NCBI GenBank assembly: GCA_020852155.1
Contig: JADZBJ010000185.1
Location: 1-8,653, forward strand
Length of the DNA stretch: 8,653 nucleotides
Reading direction: 5' to 3'
DNA from: Saprospiraceae bacterium
GTDB lineage: Bacteria > Bacteroidota > Bacteroidia > Chitinophagales > Saprospiraceae
Position 1 is the first letter of the stretch. Every line of letters starts with the position of its first letter. A program made the translations under genes and the position numbers. Under the pieces are notes generated by a model. The model ran no database searches, was not told the DNA's origin, and saw only the letters and a program-made list of their open reading frames with translations. Below are positions 1 to 5,819 of this stretch, one piece after another.

Positions 1-98
1 CTCTCGAAAAATTTAATTCTGCTCGGCGTTAAAATTTTCGCCTTAGAACCCGGCTAAGGCTGCAAATTTTGCCTTGATCAAAATCAAATTTTCCCTCG
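1..98. repeat. Imperfect palindrome (fold-back repeat) at the left edge
   Basis: The stretch folds back on itself. GCCTTAG (40-46) pairs with CTAAGGC (54-60) around a 7-base loop. Next outward, AAAATTT pairs with AAATTTT, and weaker matching continues to about position 5 on the left and 98 on the right (CGA-AAAATTT against AAATTTTCCCTCG). Each arm is about 40-45 bases with small gaps. No T-tract follows the stem on either strand, so it is a poor intrinsic terminator. It may be a dispersed intergenic palindrome or a small non-autonomous element, and it may continue beyond the window start. The fold is visible in the sequence; its nature is unknown. Confidence 0.6.
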
Positions 99-172
99 TT
101 CGGCACAAACCCAATTCCCGAACACACGCTTAATGTTGACTATAGTAAATGTATGGCCTGAAGGGCTGTCTC

Positions 173-529
173 TTATTTATGCCCTACGGCTCTGAGAATA
201 TTATCTTGCAAAGTGCTCAGCGAAATGGGTTTTTCCAGAAAAGAAAATGCGCCTTGCTCCAGGGCCTGGTCGTGTAAATGACTCATGGCACTGATCGCAA
301 TAATCTGCAATTCAGATGAGATAGTCTTAAATTCAGGTATGGTTTCGATGCCGCTACCGTCTGGCAAATTATTGTCCAGAATGACCACATCAGGGTTAAA
401 GGATTGAATTACCTGCCTGGCGGAGGCCAGGTCTTGAACTGACTGCGCTTCAAAATGGCGTCGTGTCAAAAATTTTTGAAGCAACAAGCCTACTTCTATT
501 TCATCATCTACGATTAAAACTTTAGTCAT
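173..529 (-). CDS. Stand-alone receiver-domain response regulator (CheY-like)
   Basis: This is a 118-residue protein made of a single receiver (REC) domain with no output domain. The acidic pocket is D8-D9-E10, the phospho-acceptor is D52 in ILDNNLPDGSG, the switch hydroxyl is S80 (AIS) and the invariant lysine is K100 followed by P101. All expected receiver residues are therefore present. Such proteins pass a phosphate on or act by protein-protein contact in the cytoplasm. No histidine kinase is adjacent: the gene to the right is divergent, and nothing recognisable is visible between this gene and the left edge. The partner kinase is therefore unknown, although two kinases lie further along the window. 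The ATG at 527-529 fits the start of the first beta strand (TKVLIVDDE). No Shine-Dalgarno sequence precedes it, which is usual in Bacteroidota. Three CCGGG-centred repeats lie 30-100 bases upstream. Confidence 0.92.
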   Translation of the reverse strand: MTKVLIVDDEIEVGLLLQKFLTRRHFEAQSVQDLASARQVIQSFNPDVVILDNNLPDGSGIETIPEFKTISSELQIIAISAMSHLHDQALEQGAFSFLEKPISLSTLQDNILRAVGHK

Positions 530-892
530 GATATATATTGATGTTGTTGGTTGTCATTTATACCCGGATGAAAATACTACGGGAGCATTCCCGGATTGAG
601 TTGAAAGATTTTTCGGGTTATACCCGGGACAGGTCAAAATGTTTAGATGATAGATTGGCCCTGTAACAGTGCGCATGTCGGTCATTTTAACCCTGTCTGA
701 TATACGCACATAAAGTACTCCCAAAAAAGTGTGCCAGACTTAACCGGGCGATAATGGCAAAAAACGGGATTTTTTTGACCAACCTGAGTATATTTTCCCC
801 AAATATCAACAAATTTTCGCTGGCACAGCCTTTTTGTGTAATCAATAGCAGTAAACATGCTTCCAACATTCACACACAACAAATTAAACATT
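530..892. other. Divergent intergenic region, no gene seen
   Basis: These 363 bases separate the divergent response regulator and YtxH-like genes and must hold both promoters. Short open frames here have no convincing start, composition or domain and are treated as chance. The part near the response regulator has the CCGGG repeats described separately. A weak inverted pair, GTGCGCAT (669-676) and ATACGCAC (702-709), lies in the middle. The sequence TATATTTT (789-796) resembles the Bacteroidota -7 element TAnnTTTG, but no TTTG was seen at the usual distance upstream, so no promoter is called. Confidence 0.6.
559..630 (-). promoter_or_regulatory. Three CCGGG-centred repeats upstream of the response regulator
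   Basis: The 9-mer TATACCCGG occurs at 559-567 and again at 619-627, exactly 60 bases apart. A degenerate copy (ATTCCCGGAT, about 587-596) lies between them, giving spacings of about 28 and 32 bases. On the coding strand of the regulator the motif reads CCGGGTATA. The distal copy also forms a small hairpin (CGGGT-TAT-ACCCG, 614-626). Near-regular copies upstream of a gene suggest an operator array, but the bound protein is unknown and a chance origin is not excluded. Confidence 0.35.
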
Positions 893-1249
893 ATGACTAC
901 TCAAAGCAAAATCATTCTTGGCGTTGCCGGCGCCGCACTTGCAGGTTTCGCCATCGGCGTTTTGACCGCTCCTTGTTCAGGTGAAGAAACCCGCTCAAAC
1001 CTTCGATCTTCGGTTAATGACGCTGCCAACCGCGCACTCAAAGCGCTGCGCAACGGTGAAGGCAACAAATCAGTAAGCGAGCAAATTGACGAACTGGTGG
1101 ACACTGCCAAAGCCAAATACAACGAGGCAAAAGGCTATGCCAAGTCAAAAAGCGGCAGCGTTGCCGATTCGATGGAAGAAATCGTTGACGCGACCAAAGC
1201 AAAATACCACGAGGCCAAAGGTTATGTAAAGGCCGAAGTAGGTGCATAA
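893..1249 (+). CDS. YtxH-like small membrane-anchored protein with a 29-residue internal repeat
   Basis: This is a 118-residue protein. Residues 7-27 form one glycine/alanine-rich membrane segment ending in GVLTAP, followed by a charged GEETRSNL stretch. This is the usual layout of YtxH/gas-vesicle-protein-like proteins (short TM, AP, then helix with ETR). The rest is alanine/lysine-rich and probably a long amphipathic helix. Residues 67-95 and 96-118 are tandem copies sharing the core AKAKYxEAKGY. YtxH-like proteins are linked to envelope or general stress in some bacteria, but their molecular role is not known and I assign none. The ATG at 893 is preferred over an in-frame ATG at 857, because it places the membrane segment at the N-terminus as in the family and follows an A-rich leader. 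The gene is monocistronic, diverges from the response regulator and ends about 94 bases before a terminator. Confidence 0.85.
   Translation: MTTQSKIILGVAGAALAGFAIGVLTAPCSGEETRSNLRSSVNDAANRALKALRNGEGNKSVSEQIDELVDTAKAKYNEAKGYAKSKSGSVADSMEEIVDATKAKYHEAKGYVKAEVGA
1091..1246 (+). repeat. Tandem 87-bp coding duplication inside the YtxH-like gene
   Basis: Codons 67-95 (1091-1177) and 96-118 (1178-1246) align without gaps at a period of 29 codons. VDTAKAKYNEAKGYAK corresponds to VDATKAKYHEAKGYVK. The second copy is cut short by the stop codon. Third-position differences throughout show that the duplication is not recent. Confidence 0.8.
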
Positions 1250-1342
1250 AGCATTTTTGATGTTTTCTGTCTGATAGCAATCATCATTTCAACAGGAAAC
1301 ATCTCACATGCTATTACTGTAGTGTATTGAGTCTTGAATCTG

Positions 1343-1378
1343 ACAGGTCCGGCAGGAATGCCGCGGCCTGTTTTTATT
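1343..1378 (+). terminator. Intrinsic terminator of the YtxH-like gene
   Basis: ACAGGTCCGGCA (1343-1354) pairs with TGCCGCGGCCTGT (1359-1371) through 12 pairs with one bulged C and one T-G wobble. The loop is GGAA, and the stem runs straight into a T-rich tract (TTTTTATTT, 1371-1379). The T-tract lies on the plus-strand side only, so it serves the gene ending at 1249. Confidence 0.85.
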
Positions 1379-1393
1379 TGAAACAGGTAAAAC

Positions 1394-1492
1394 TTTGGCG
1401 AAGGTAAAAGGTGGAGGGAAGAAGGTCTTTTGTTGGTTTTCAAACGAAATGAGTACTTTTTACCCCAAATACGCCCTCTACCTTCGGCCAAA
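1394..1492. repeat. Imperfect inverted repeat between convergent genes
   Basis: TTTGGCGAAGGTA...GAGGG (left arm 1394-1418) is mirrored by CCCTC-TACCTTCGGCCAAA (right arm 1474-1492). There is one inserted base and one 6-base gap, and about 55 bases lie between the arms. It sits just after the stop codon of the minus-strand kinase gene. On that strand the second arm is followed by GTTTTACC, so a weak kinase-operon terminator is possible. A remnant of a small mobile repeat is the alternative. Confidence 0.5.
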
Positions 1493-1498
1493 CACACG

Positions 1499-2941
1499 CT
1501 AACTGGCAATTAAATCAAAAGTAAGCCAGAAAATCGTACCGGCGCCGACAGTAGATTCGACATCAACCGTAGCGCCATGCGCTTTTAAAATATTCAGTGT
1601 AGATGCTAATCCGAGGCCCATTCCTGTTGTTTTAGAGGTAAAATAGGGTTCAAAAAGCCTTGTCAAATTTTCAGGCGGTATCCCGATACCATTATCACGC
1701 ATGAAAAGGATGATCTTACCCGGCTTGATCCAGCTGCCGATTTCGAGCACGCCTTTCCCTTCTTCCATGGCTTCCAGGGCATTGATAATAATGTTGGTAA
1801 AAGCAATTTTCATCTTCGATTTATCCAGCATTACCTTGTCTTCGCCTTCGTCAAATGACCTTATTACTTTCATTTTTCGCAGGTTAATGCGATCGCTGGT
1901 TTCTGTCAGTACCTCTTCAAGGACACTTTGCAGGGAACAAGGCAGCAACTTTAACTCGGCAGGTCTTGAAGAATTGAGCAATTCAGTGATCAAATCGCTG
2001 ATTCTGTTAGAGTTGCGCCGAATAATATCCACATAATCGTGTACTTCATGATCTTCGGGCAATTCAGCCAAAGCAACGCCTTCAAGCGCCAGGTGAATGT
2101 TGGTCAGCGGGTTACGCACCTCGTGGGCCAATGTGCGCATCAATCTGCCCGTAGCCTCCATTTTATCTTGCATGAGCAGGGCGCGTTGTTCGCGAATGAT
2201 GGCTGTCATATCGTGAAGCAATCCCTGATAATATACCTGCCCCGAGTGATCCAGGTGCTTCTTGATGGACACGGCGCAAGTACGCACAACACCATCCTTG
2301 CACAAAATTTGAGATTCCTGGTTGATAACCTCACCCTCGGTTGTCAGTTTAAGCAATAAGGCTTCGACCTGTTCAGCGCTCTGAAAAAGCGACTGAAACG
2401 TCCTCCCGGTCAATTCTGCGGCCGTAAAACCGGTCACTTCCTCTGCGGCACTGCTGATGCTGCTCATATGGCCTTGCAGGTCTGCCACGAAAATCATGTC
2501 GCTGGCTTGCTCAAACAACATGCGGTACTTGCGCTCACTGGCGCGCAGCGCTCTGGCAGAAGCGGATTGCGCCAGGGCATACCGGATACTGCGCTCCATA
2601 CGCTCCTCGTTGAGAGCATCCTTTACAATGTAATCAACAGCGCCTAATTGAGCAGCCGCCAGATCAACGTCGGCATTGTCCATGCCTGTGAGCAGGATCA
2701 TTGGTTGCTGGCATTTTGCAGCAATGGCTTCAGTAATGAGGTCAATGCCGGTTTTGGCGCCCAGCAAATAATCTATGATATAAATGTCGTGTTGCTGTTC
2801 TTTCAAACGACTCAACCCTGATTCGTAAGTTGACGCCCAATCCAGTTTGAACTCCTGGCGTTTGATATTTTTCAGGGTGTCGGAAAGTAAAAAGTAATCG
2901 TCTCCATCATCCTCGATGATGAGTACATGAATCAAACTCAT
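1499..2941 (-). CDS. Receiver-PAS-histidine kinase (soluble, reversed hybrid layout)
   Basis: This 480-residue protein has no membrane segment. A receiver domain spans about 1-122, with acidic residues E10-D12, phospho-acceptor D57, T85 and K107. A PAS domain spans about 135-250. The histidine kinase core has its H-box at H273 (AHEVRNPL), N-box at N387 (NIIINALE), G1 box D416-G420 (DNGIG), F-box at 430-437 (FEPYFTSK) and G2 box at 440-445 (GMGLGL). All catalytic residues are present, so it should autophosphorylate. In ordinary hybrid kinases the receiver is C-terminal. Here it is N-terminal, which suggests that phosphorylation of D57 gates the kinase, or that the receiver accepts phosphate from another kinase. 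The start codon overlaps the stop of the upstream response regulator (ATGA, 2938-2941), implying translational coupling. It is the last gene of a two-gene operon. Output targets are not visible. Confidence 0.93.
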   Translation of the reverse strand: MSLIHVLIIEDDGDDYFLLSDTLKNIKRQEFKLDWASTYESGLSRLKEQQHDIYIIDYLLGAKTGIDLITEAIAAKCQQPMILLTGMDNADVDLAAAQLGAVDYIVKDALNEERMERSIRYALAQSASARALRASERKYRMLFEQASDMIFVADLQGHMSSISSAAEEVTGFTAAELTGRTFQSLFQSAEQVEALLLKLTTEGEVINQESQILCKDGVVRTCAVSIKKHLDHSGQVYYQGLLHDMTAIIREQRALLMQDKMEATGRLMRTLAHEVRNPLTNIHLALEGVALAELPEDHEVHDYVDIIRRNSNRISDLITELLNSSRPAELKLLPCSLQSVLEEVLTETSDRINLRKMKVIRSFDEGEDKVMLDKSKMKIAFTNIIINALEAMEEGKGVLEIGSWIKPGKIILFMRDNGIGIPPENLTRLFEPYFTSKTTGMGLGLASTLNILKAHGATVDVESTVGAGTIFWLTFDLIAS

Positions 2942-3390
2942 GGTTTTGGAATAGGAATTTCAACCAGATCAAACCAGAAAGTACCCAATTGGCGAATGGT
3001 ATTGACCAGTTCTGAATAAGTAACAGGTTTGGTAATAAAGCAGTTGCTGCCAAGACCATACGTTTTGACAACATCTTCCTGCGCTTTGGATGTGGTGAAA
3101 ACCGTTACAGGAATGCTTTTCAGTTCATCGTCTGATTTCAGAATTTTGAGGGCTTCCCGGCCATCCATACGGGGCATGTTCAGGTCAAGCAGGATCAGTC
3201 CGGGCCGCGGACTCGTTTCAGGGTTAGCGTATTGCCCCCTTCGATGCAGGTAATCCATCAGGTCAACTCCGTCTTTTACAAAAAGTACTTTGTTGGGCAA
3301 TCCACTTTCTTCAAATGCCTCTTTGGTCATCAGGCGGTCATCTTCATCGTCGTCGGCCACCACTACAATAATTTGTTTGTCGTTTTTCAT
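2938..3390 (-). CDS. Rcp1-like single-domain response regulator
   Basis: This 150-residue protein is a receiver domain with the insertions and C-terminal tail typical of the Rcp1 (cyanobacterial phytochrome response regulator) subgroup. It shows the acidic cluster D13-D14-D15, D69 in LLDLNMPRMDG as phospho-acceptor, T99-T100-S101 as the switch, and K121-P122. The tail GTFWFDLVEIP carries the FW signature after the last helix. Proteins of this group are usually phosphorylated by kinases with a phytochrome-type H-box (SHDLQEPLR). The kinase encoded directly downstream has a different H-box (AHEVRNPL) plus its own receiver, so this regulator may be served by another kinase. It is first in the operon and overlaps the next gene by 4 bases. 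An AAAAGGA stretch lies 7 bases before the ATG. The right end of this leader abuts the fold-back element only 26 bases upstream. Confidence 0.93.
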   Translation of the reverse strand: MKNDKQIIVVVADDDEDDRLMTKEAFEESGLPNKVLFVKDGVDLMDYLHRRGQYANPETSPRPGLILLDLNMPRMDGREALKILKSDDELKSIPVTVFTTSKAQEDVVKTYGLGSNCFITKPVTYSELVNTIRQLGTFWFDLVEIPIPKP

Positions 3391-3397
3391 GTCAAAG

Positions 3398-3404
3398 TCC
3401 TTTT
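3398..3404 (-). promoter_or_regulatory. Possible ribosome binding site of the Rcp1-like regulator
   Basis: On the minus strand AAAAGGA is followed by 7 bases and then ATG (3388-3390). This is suitable Shine-Dalgarno spacing. Such sites are uncommon in Bacteroidota, and the short match could be chance. Confidence 0.35.
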
Positions 3405-3416
3405 AATGAGCGCTAA

Positions 3417-3577
3417 GAGGTTGTTTAAAATTCACTAACTGGCTCAAAAAGGCATCTTTTGCCGCCATCCTTCCCTTGTTTTTCAGGCTGAAATCCCCGC
3501 TTCACCCCGAAAAACAAGGATCGGCTATCGCCAAAATCTGCTCGTTTTGAATCCAGCAGTGAAATTTAAACAACCTC
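3417..3577. mobile_element. 161-bp MITE-like fold-back element with TAA target duplication
   Basis: The ends GAGGTTGTTTAAAATTCACT (from 3417) and the reverse complement from 3577 (GAGGTTGTTTAAATTTCACT) match at 19 of 20 positions. Complementarity continues inward with small gaps to a second perfect block, CCTTGTTTTTC (3474-3484) against GAAAAACAAGG (3509-3519). Almost the whole element therefore forms one hairpin with arms of about 68 bases and a loop of about 24. TAA flanks both ends (3414-3416 and 3578-3580), consistent with a 3-bp target duplication of TNA type, as made by some IS5-family transposases. There is no coding capacity, so it would need a transposase supplied in trans. It sits 26 bp before the start codon of the Rcp1-like regulator, where it may have displaced or supplied promoter sequence. 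The structure is clear; the IS family is an inference. Confidence 0.8.
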
Positions 3578-3663
3578 TAAGATGGTAGGTTAGAACGGCG
3601 AATGTAGATTGAAAATCTTCTCTCTTGTCGCTGTTAACAAAATAGGTATAAATAATGCCGCAT

Positions 3664-3697
3664 CTAAAAAAACGACACATTTCGGGTGTTTTTTTAG
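3664..3697. promoter_or_regulatory. A7/T7 hairpin in the leader region of the propeller lipoprotein gene
   Basis: CTAAAAAAAC (3664-3673) and GTTTTTTTAG (3688-3697) are a perfect 10-bp inverted repeat. An alternative inner stem, ACAC (3675-3678) with GTGT (3686-3689), runs into the T-run. The latter resembles a short intrinsic terminator or attenuator reading rightward, and the outer form resembles a protein-binding palindrome. It lies 104 bases before the ATG at 3802. The remaining bases between the fold-back element and the gene (3581-3801) hold no gene that I accept. CAACTTTG (3770-3777) is one base from the TAnnTTTG -7 consensus, but no matching -33 element was found. Confidence 0.4.
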
Positions 3698-3801
3698 CGT
3701 TAATCTATCTTTTACAAATGTGTTACATCGTTTTACACGCAGCATTTCATGTTTACCCGCGCAGGCCGCCAACTTTGCCGCATATTCATCAATCCTTTTT
3801 T

Positions 3802-4872
3802 ATGAAAATGTTCACTTGGTTCTCTCTTCTCTTTTTGGCTATTGCCTGCCGCAACACACCTGAAGAAACATCGCTGACAGGCGATAATTTAAACCTGGCA
3901 CAATACGCCAGTGTGGCGGATTCCAACACCAATCATCTCGTATTCCGATCTGACGACGACGGGAAAACGTGGCAAAACATGAGCGCAGGTTTGCCCACTG
4001 GCGCCTATGTTGCAGATATTTATGTGAAAGAAAATGAAGTACTCGTGTACGGCAACATGGGTATCTATCGCAGCAGTATTCAGCCGGGCCGCACGCAATG
4101 GCAGAAAATGTTATTTCCGGAAAGTTTCGTCACGCAACTGATGCCAGCCGATGAAGGCCTGATAGGCCGCAGTGTGGACAATAATTTTTATCAGGAAATG
4201 CCATCGTCGGGCATCTGGATTCCACTGTACAAATCCCTGGAAAACCGGCCTTTATACACGATCCTGAAACTGGAAGGCACGACCGTTTTATCTGGGTCAG
4301 ACAATGGCTTGTACAAATCGAACGACACCGGACAAACCTGGCGCAAGGTGTCGTCGGAAGATTTTGTATCGAATATTGTGCGCAAGGGCAACTTGCTGCT
4401 GGCCACTTCCAGCAAGCATATCCTGCGCTCAACCGATGGCGGCGAAAACTGGACGCCGGTGATGGAGGGCGTTGGCACTTATTTTGGATTGGGTACGATT
4501 GGCGACCGCTTTTTTGCCATCACCGACGGCAACGGCATGTGGGACGACATGATGGCTCAAAACGACAGCATGGCCAATCACTTGCTGATTTCTGATCAAA
4601 ACGGCGAAAACTGGAAGCATTTTGAAAAAGCCTTCTTCGTGGGTCGTGATATTTTCAATTATCAGGACCACCAGCCATCAAAATTTATTAATGACCTGGA
4701 AACAAACGGTCAATACCTGTTTTGCAGCCTGAATTCGGGCATTTTTCGCTCTGCCGACGGCGGTATCACCTGGGAACTGGTGCTGACGCCGCCCAAAGGA
4801 TTCATGTACCGTCTGGCTAAATCCGGCAAGACCATTTTTGCCGTAAAAGCCAACAGTCAGGGCGGGTGCTGA
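3802..4872 (+). CDS. Asp-box (BNR/sialidase-type) beta-propeller lipoprotein
   Basis: This 357-residue protein starts with MKMFTWFSLLFLAIAC, a short lipoprotein signal peptide whose lipobox cysteine is C16. The mature protein should be lipid-anchored in the envelope. Five Asp-box motifs (SxDxGxxW and close variants) occur at about 50-57, 173-180, 210-217, 264-271 and 317-324, each in a loop of a beta-propeller blade. The fold resembles BNR/sialidase-like and Ycf48-like propellers. I see no full sialidase active-site set, such as an FRIP motif with an arginine triad, so an enzymatic role is not claimed; ligand or protein binding is more likely. An in-frame ATG at 3655 would add 49 residues before the signal peptide and run through a hairpin, so the ATG at 3802 is chosen. 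It ends 46 bp before the membrane-spanning regulator on the same strand, so the two are probably cotranscribed. Confidence 0.87.
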   Translation: MKMFTWFSLLFLAIACRNTPEETSLTGDNLNLAQYASVADSNTNHLVFRSDDDGKTWQNMSAGLPTGAYVADIYVKENEVLVYGNMGIYRSSIQPGRTQWQKMLFPESFVTQLMPADEGLIGRSVDNNFYQEMPSSGIWIPLYKSLENRPLYTILKLEGTTVLSGSDNGLYKSNDTGQTWRKVSSEDFVSNIVRKGNLLLATSSKHILRSTDGGENWTPVMEGVGTYFGLGTIGDRFFAITDGNGMWDDMMAQNDSMANHLLISDQNGENWKHFEKAFFVGRDIFNYQDHQPSKFINDLETNGQYLFCSLNSGIFRSADGGITWELVLTPPKGFMYRLAKSGKTIFAVKANSQGGC

Positions 4873-4918
4873 GCATGTTGATTATGCGTACTTTTAGGGC
4901 ATGTTTTCCTGGAATGTC

Positions 4919-5776
4919 ATGAAAAAAATCCTGTTGATGCCGCTGATCGCCTTGCCCATGCTGGTGTGGTTGTGGCGCAGTCCGCAATTAACACTTGAAG
5001 GAACGACAACTCCCGACGATGTTAACCTCGCACTGCGCCGCACCGCCGATGGCCTGCTGCGCCAAAGCGGCGATAGCACAAGCCGCATTCCAGCCATTGA
5101 ACAAACCGGCGATCATACCTGGCGTATCCTGCTGGAACGCCCTTTCGATTACGAAGCACTGCCCGGACTGCTGCAATCTTCTCTGGATTTATACGGCATA
5201 AAAACGCCCTACGAAGTCGCAGTAAGGCGTTGCATTGACGCCGGTATTGATCTGGGCTATCATCAGGCCGACATTCTGGAGCAAGGGGTAGCGCCTTGCC
5301 AGGGCCGTGAAATGCCGGAAGGCTGCCATTATATTGAAGTGATTTTTGAAGATCGTACCTCTAGTTCCAAATGGTGGAGTTTGGCCCTGATCGCCTTATT
5401 GAGCATCGGGCTGGCGGCGGCACTGTTGTTGGTGAAAAAGAAGCCTGAATCTGTTACGCCCTCACACAATCCGAGCCTGATACTGGGCAACACCAGCCTG
5501 GATATTGCAGGGCAAATACTCGTCTGTGCAGGCCAGCGCCAAACCCTGACATTTCGGGAAACCAAGTTGCTTCGCCTGTTTATGGCACACCCGAATCGGC
5601 TGCTGGAACGGGATTACATTTTACAACAGGTTTGGGCCGACGAAGGCGTACTGGTGGGCCGGAGTCTGGATGTGTTCGTTTCCAGGTTGCGCAAAAAACT
5701 GGCCGCTGATTCCTCGCTGGCCATTGTCGCCGTGCATGGCATGGGTTATCGCCTGGATGCACCGCAGCCGGTATAA
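4919..5776 (+). CDS. Membrane-spanning winged-helix transcriptional regulator
   Basis: This 285-residue protein has a membrane segment at about 4-19, an extracytoplasmic domain at about 20-150, a second membrane segment at about 152-172 followed by KKK, and a cytoplasmic OmpR/PhoB-type winged helix at about 190-280. The DNA-binding domain shows the usual pattern: LTFRETKLLRLF, then RDYILQQVW, RSLDVFVSRLRKKL (recognition helix region) and a terminal GMGYRL hairpin. There is no receiver domain, so it is a one-component sensor in the manner of ToxR or CadC. Those carry the DNA-binding domain at the N-terminus, whereas here it is C-terminal. The outer domain has three cysteines (C105, C127, C136), which could form a disulfide. 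The ATG at 4919 (MKKILL) is preferred to the ATG at 4901, as it gives a normal charged N-terminus. If segment 4-19 is a cleaved signal peptide, the protein spans the membrane once. Target genes are unknown. Confidence 0.88.
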   Translation: MKKILLMPLIALPMLVWLWRSPQLTLEGTTTPDDVNLALRRTADGLLRQSGDSTSRIPAIEQTGDHTWRILLERPFDYEALPGLLQSSLDLYGIKTPYEVAVRRCIDAGIDLGYHQADILEQGVAPCQGREMPEGCHYIEVIFEDRTSSSKWWSLALIALLSIGLAAALLLVKKKPESVTPSHNPSLILGNTSLDIAGQILVCAGQRQTLTFRETKLLRLFMAHPNRLLERDYILQQVWADEGVLVGRSLDVFVSRLRKKLAADSSLAIVAVHGMGYRLDAPQPV

Positions 5777-5819
5777 GTTGGGCGGTGTGGTCTGAATCGA
5801 AACGAGAAAATTTCAGGTA

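Noticed and set aside
1..98. An integron attC site
   Set aside because: The palindrome is large enough, but I do not see the paired RYYYAAC and GTTRRRY core sites at its ends, and there is no integrase or cassette array.
857..892. Upstream in-frame ATG for the YtxH-like gene
   Set aside because: It adds 12 residues with no family resemblance before the N-terminal membrane segment. The ATG at 893 fits the family.
3655..3801. A 49-residue N-terminal extension of the propeller protein from an upstream ATG
   Set aside because: It would place a lipoprotein signal peptide with its lipobox cysteine in the middle of the protein, and the stretch overlaps a perfect hairpin. The ATG at 3802 is far more natural.
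4130..4671. Minus-strand frames of 80-100 codons under the propeller gene
   Set aside because: They are antisense shadows of the Asp-box gene, with no start signals or domain features.
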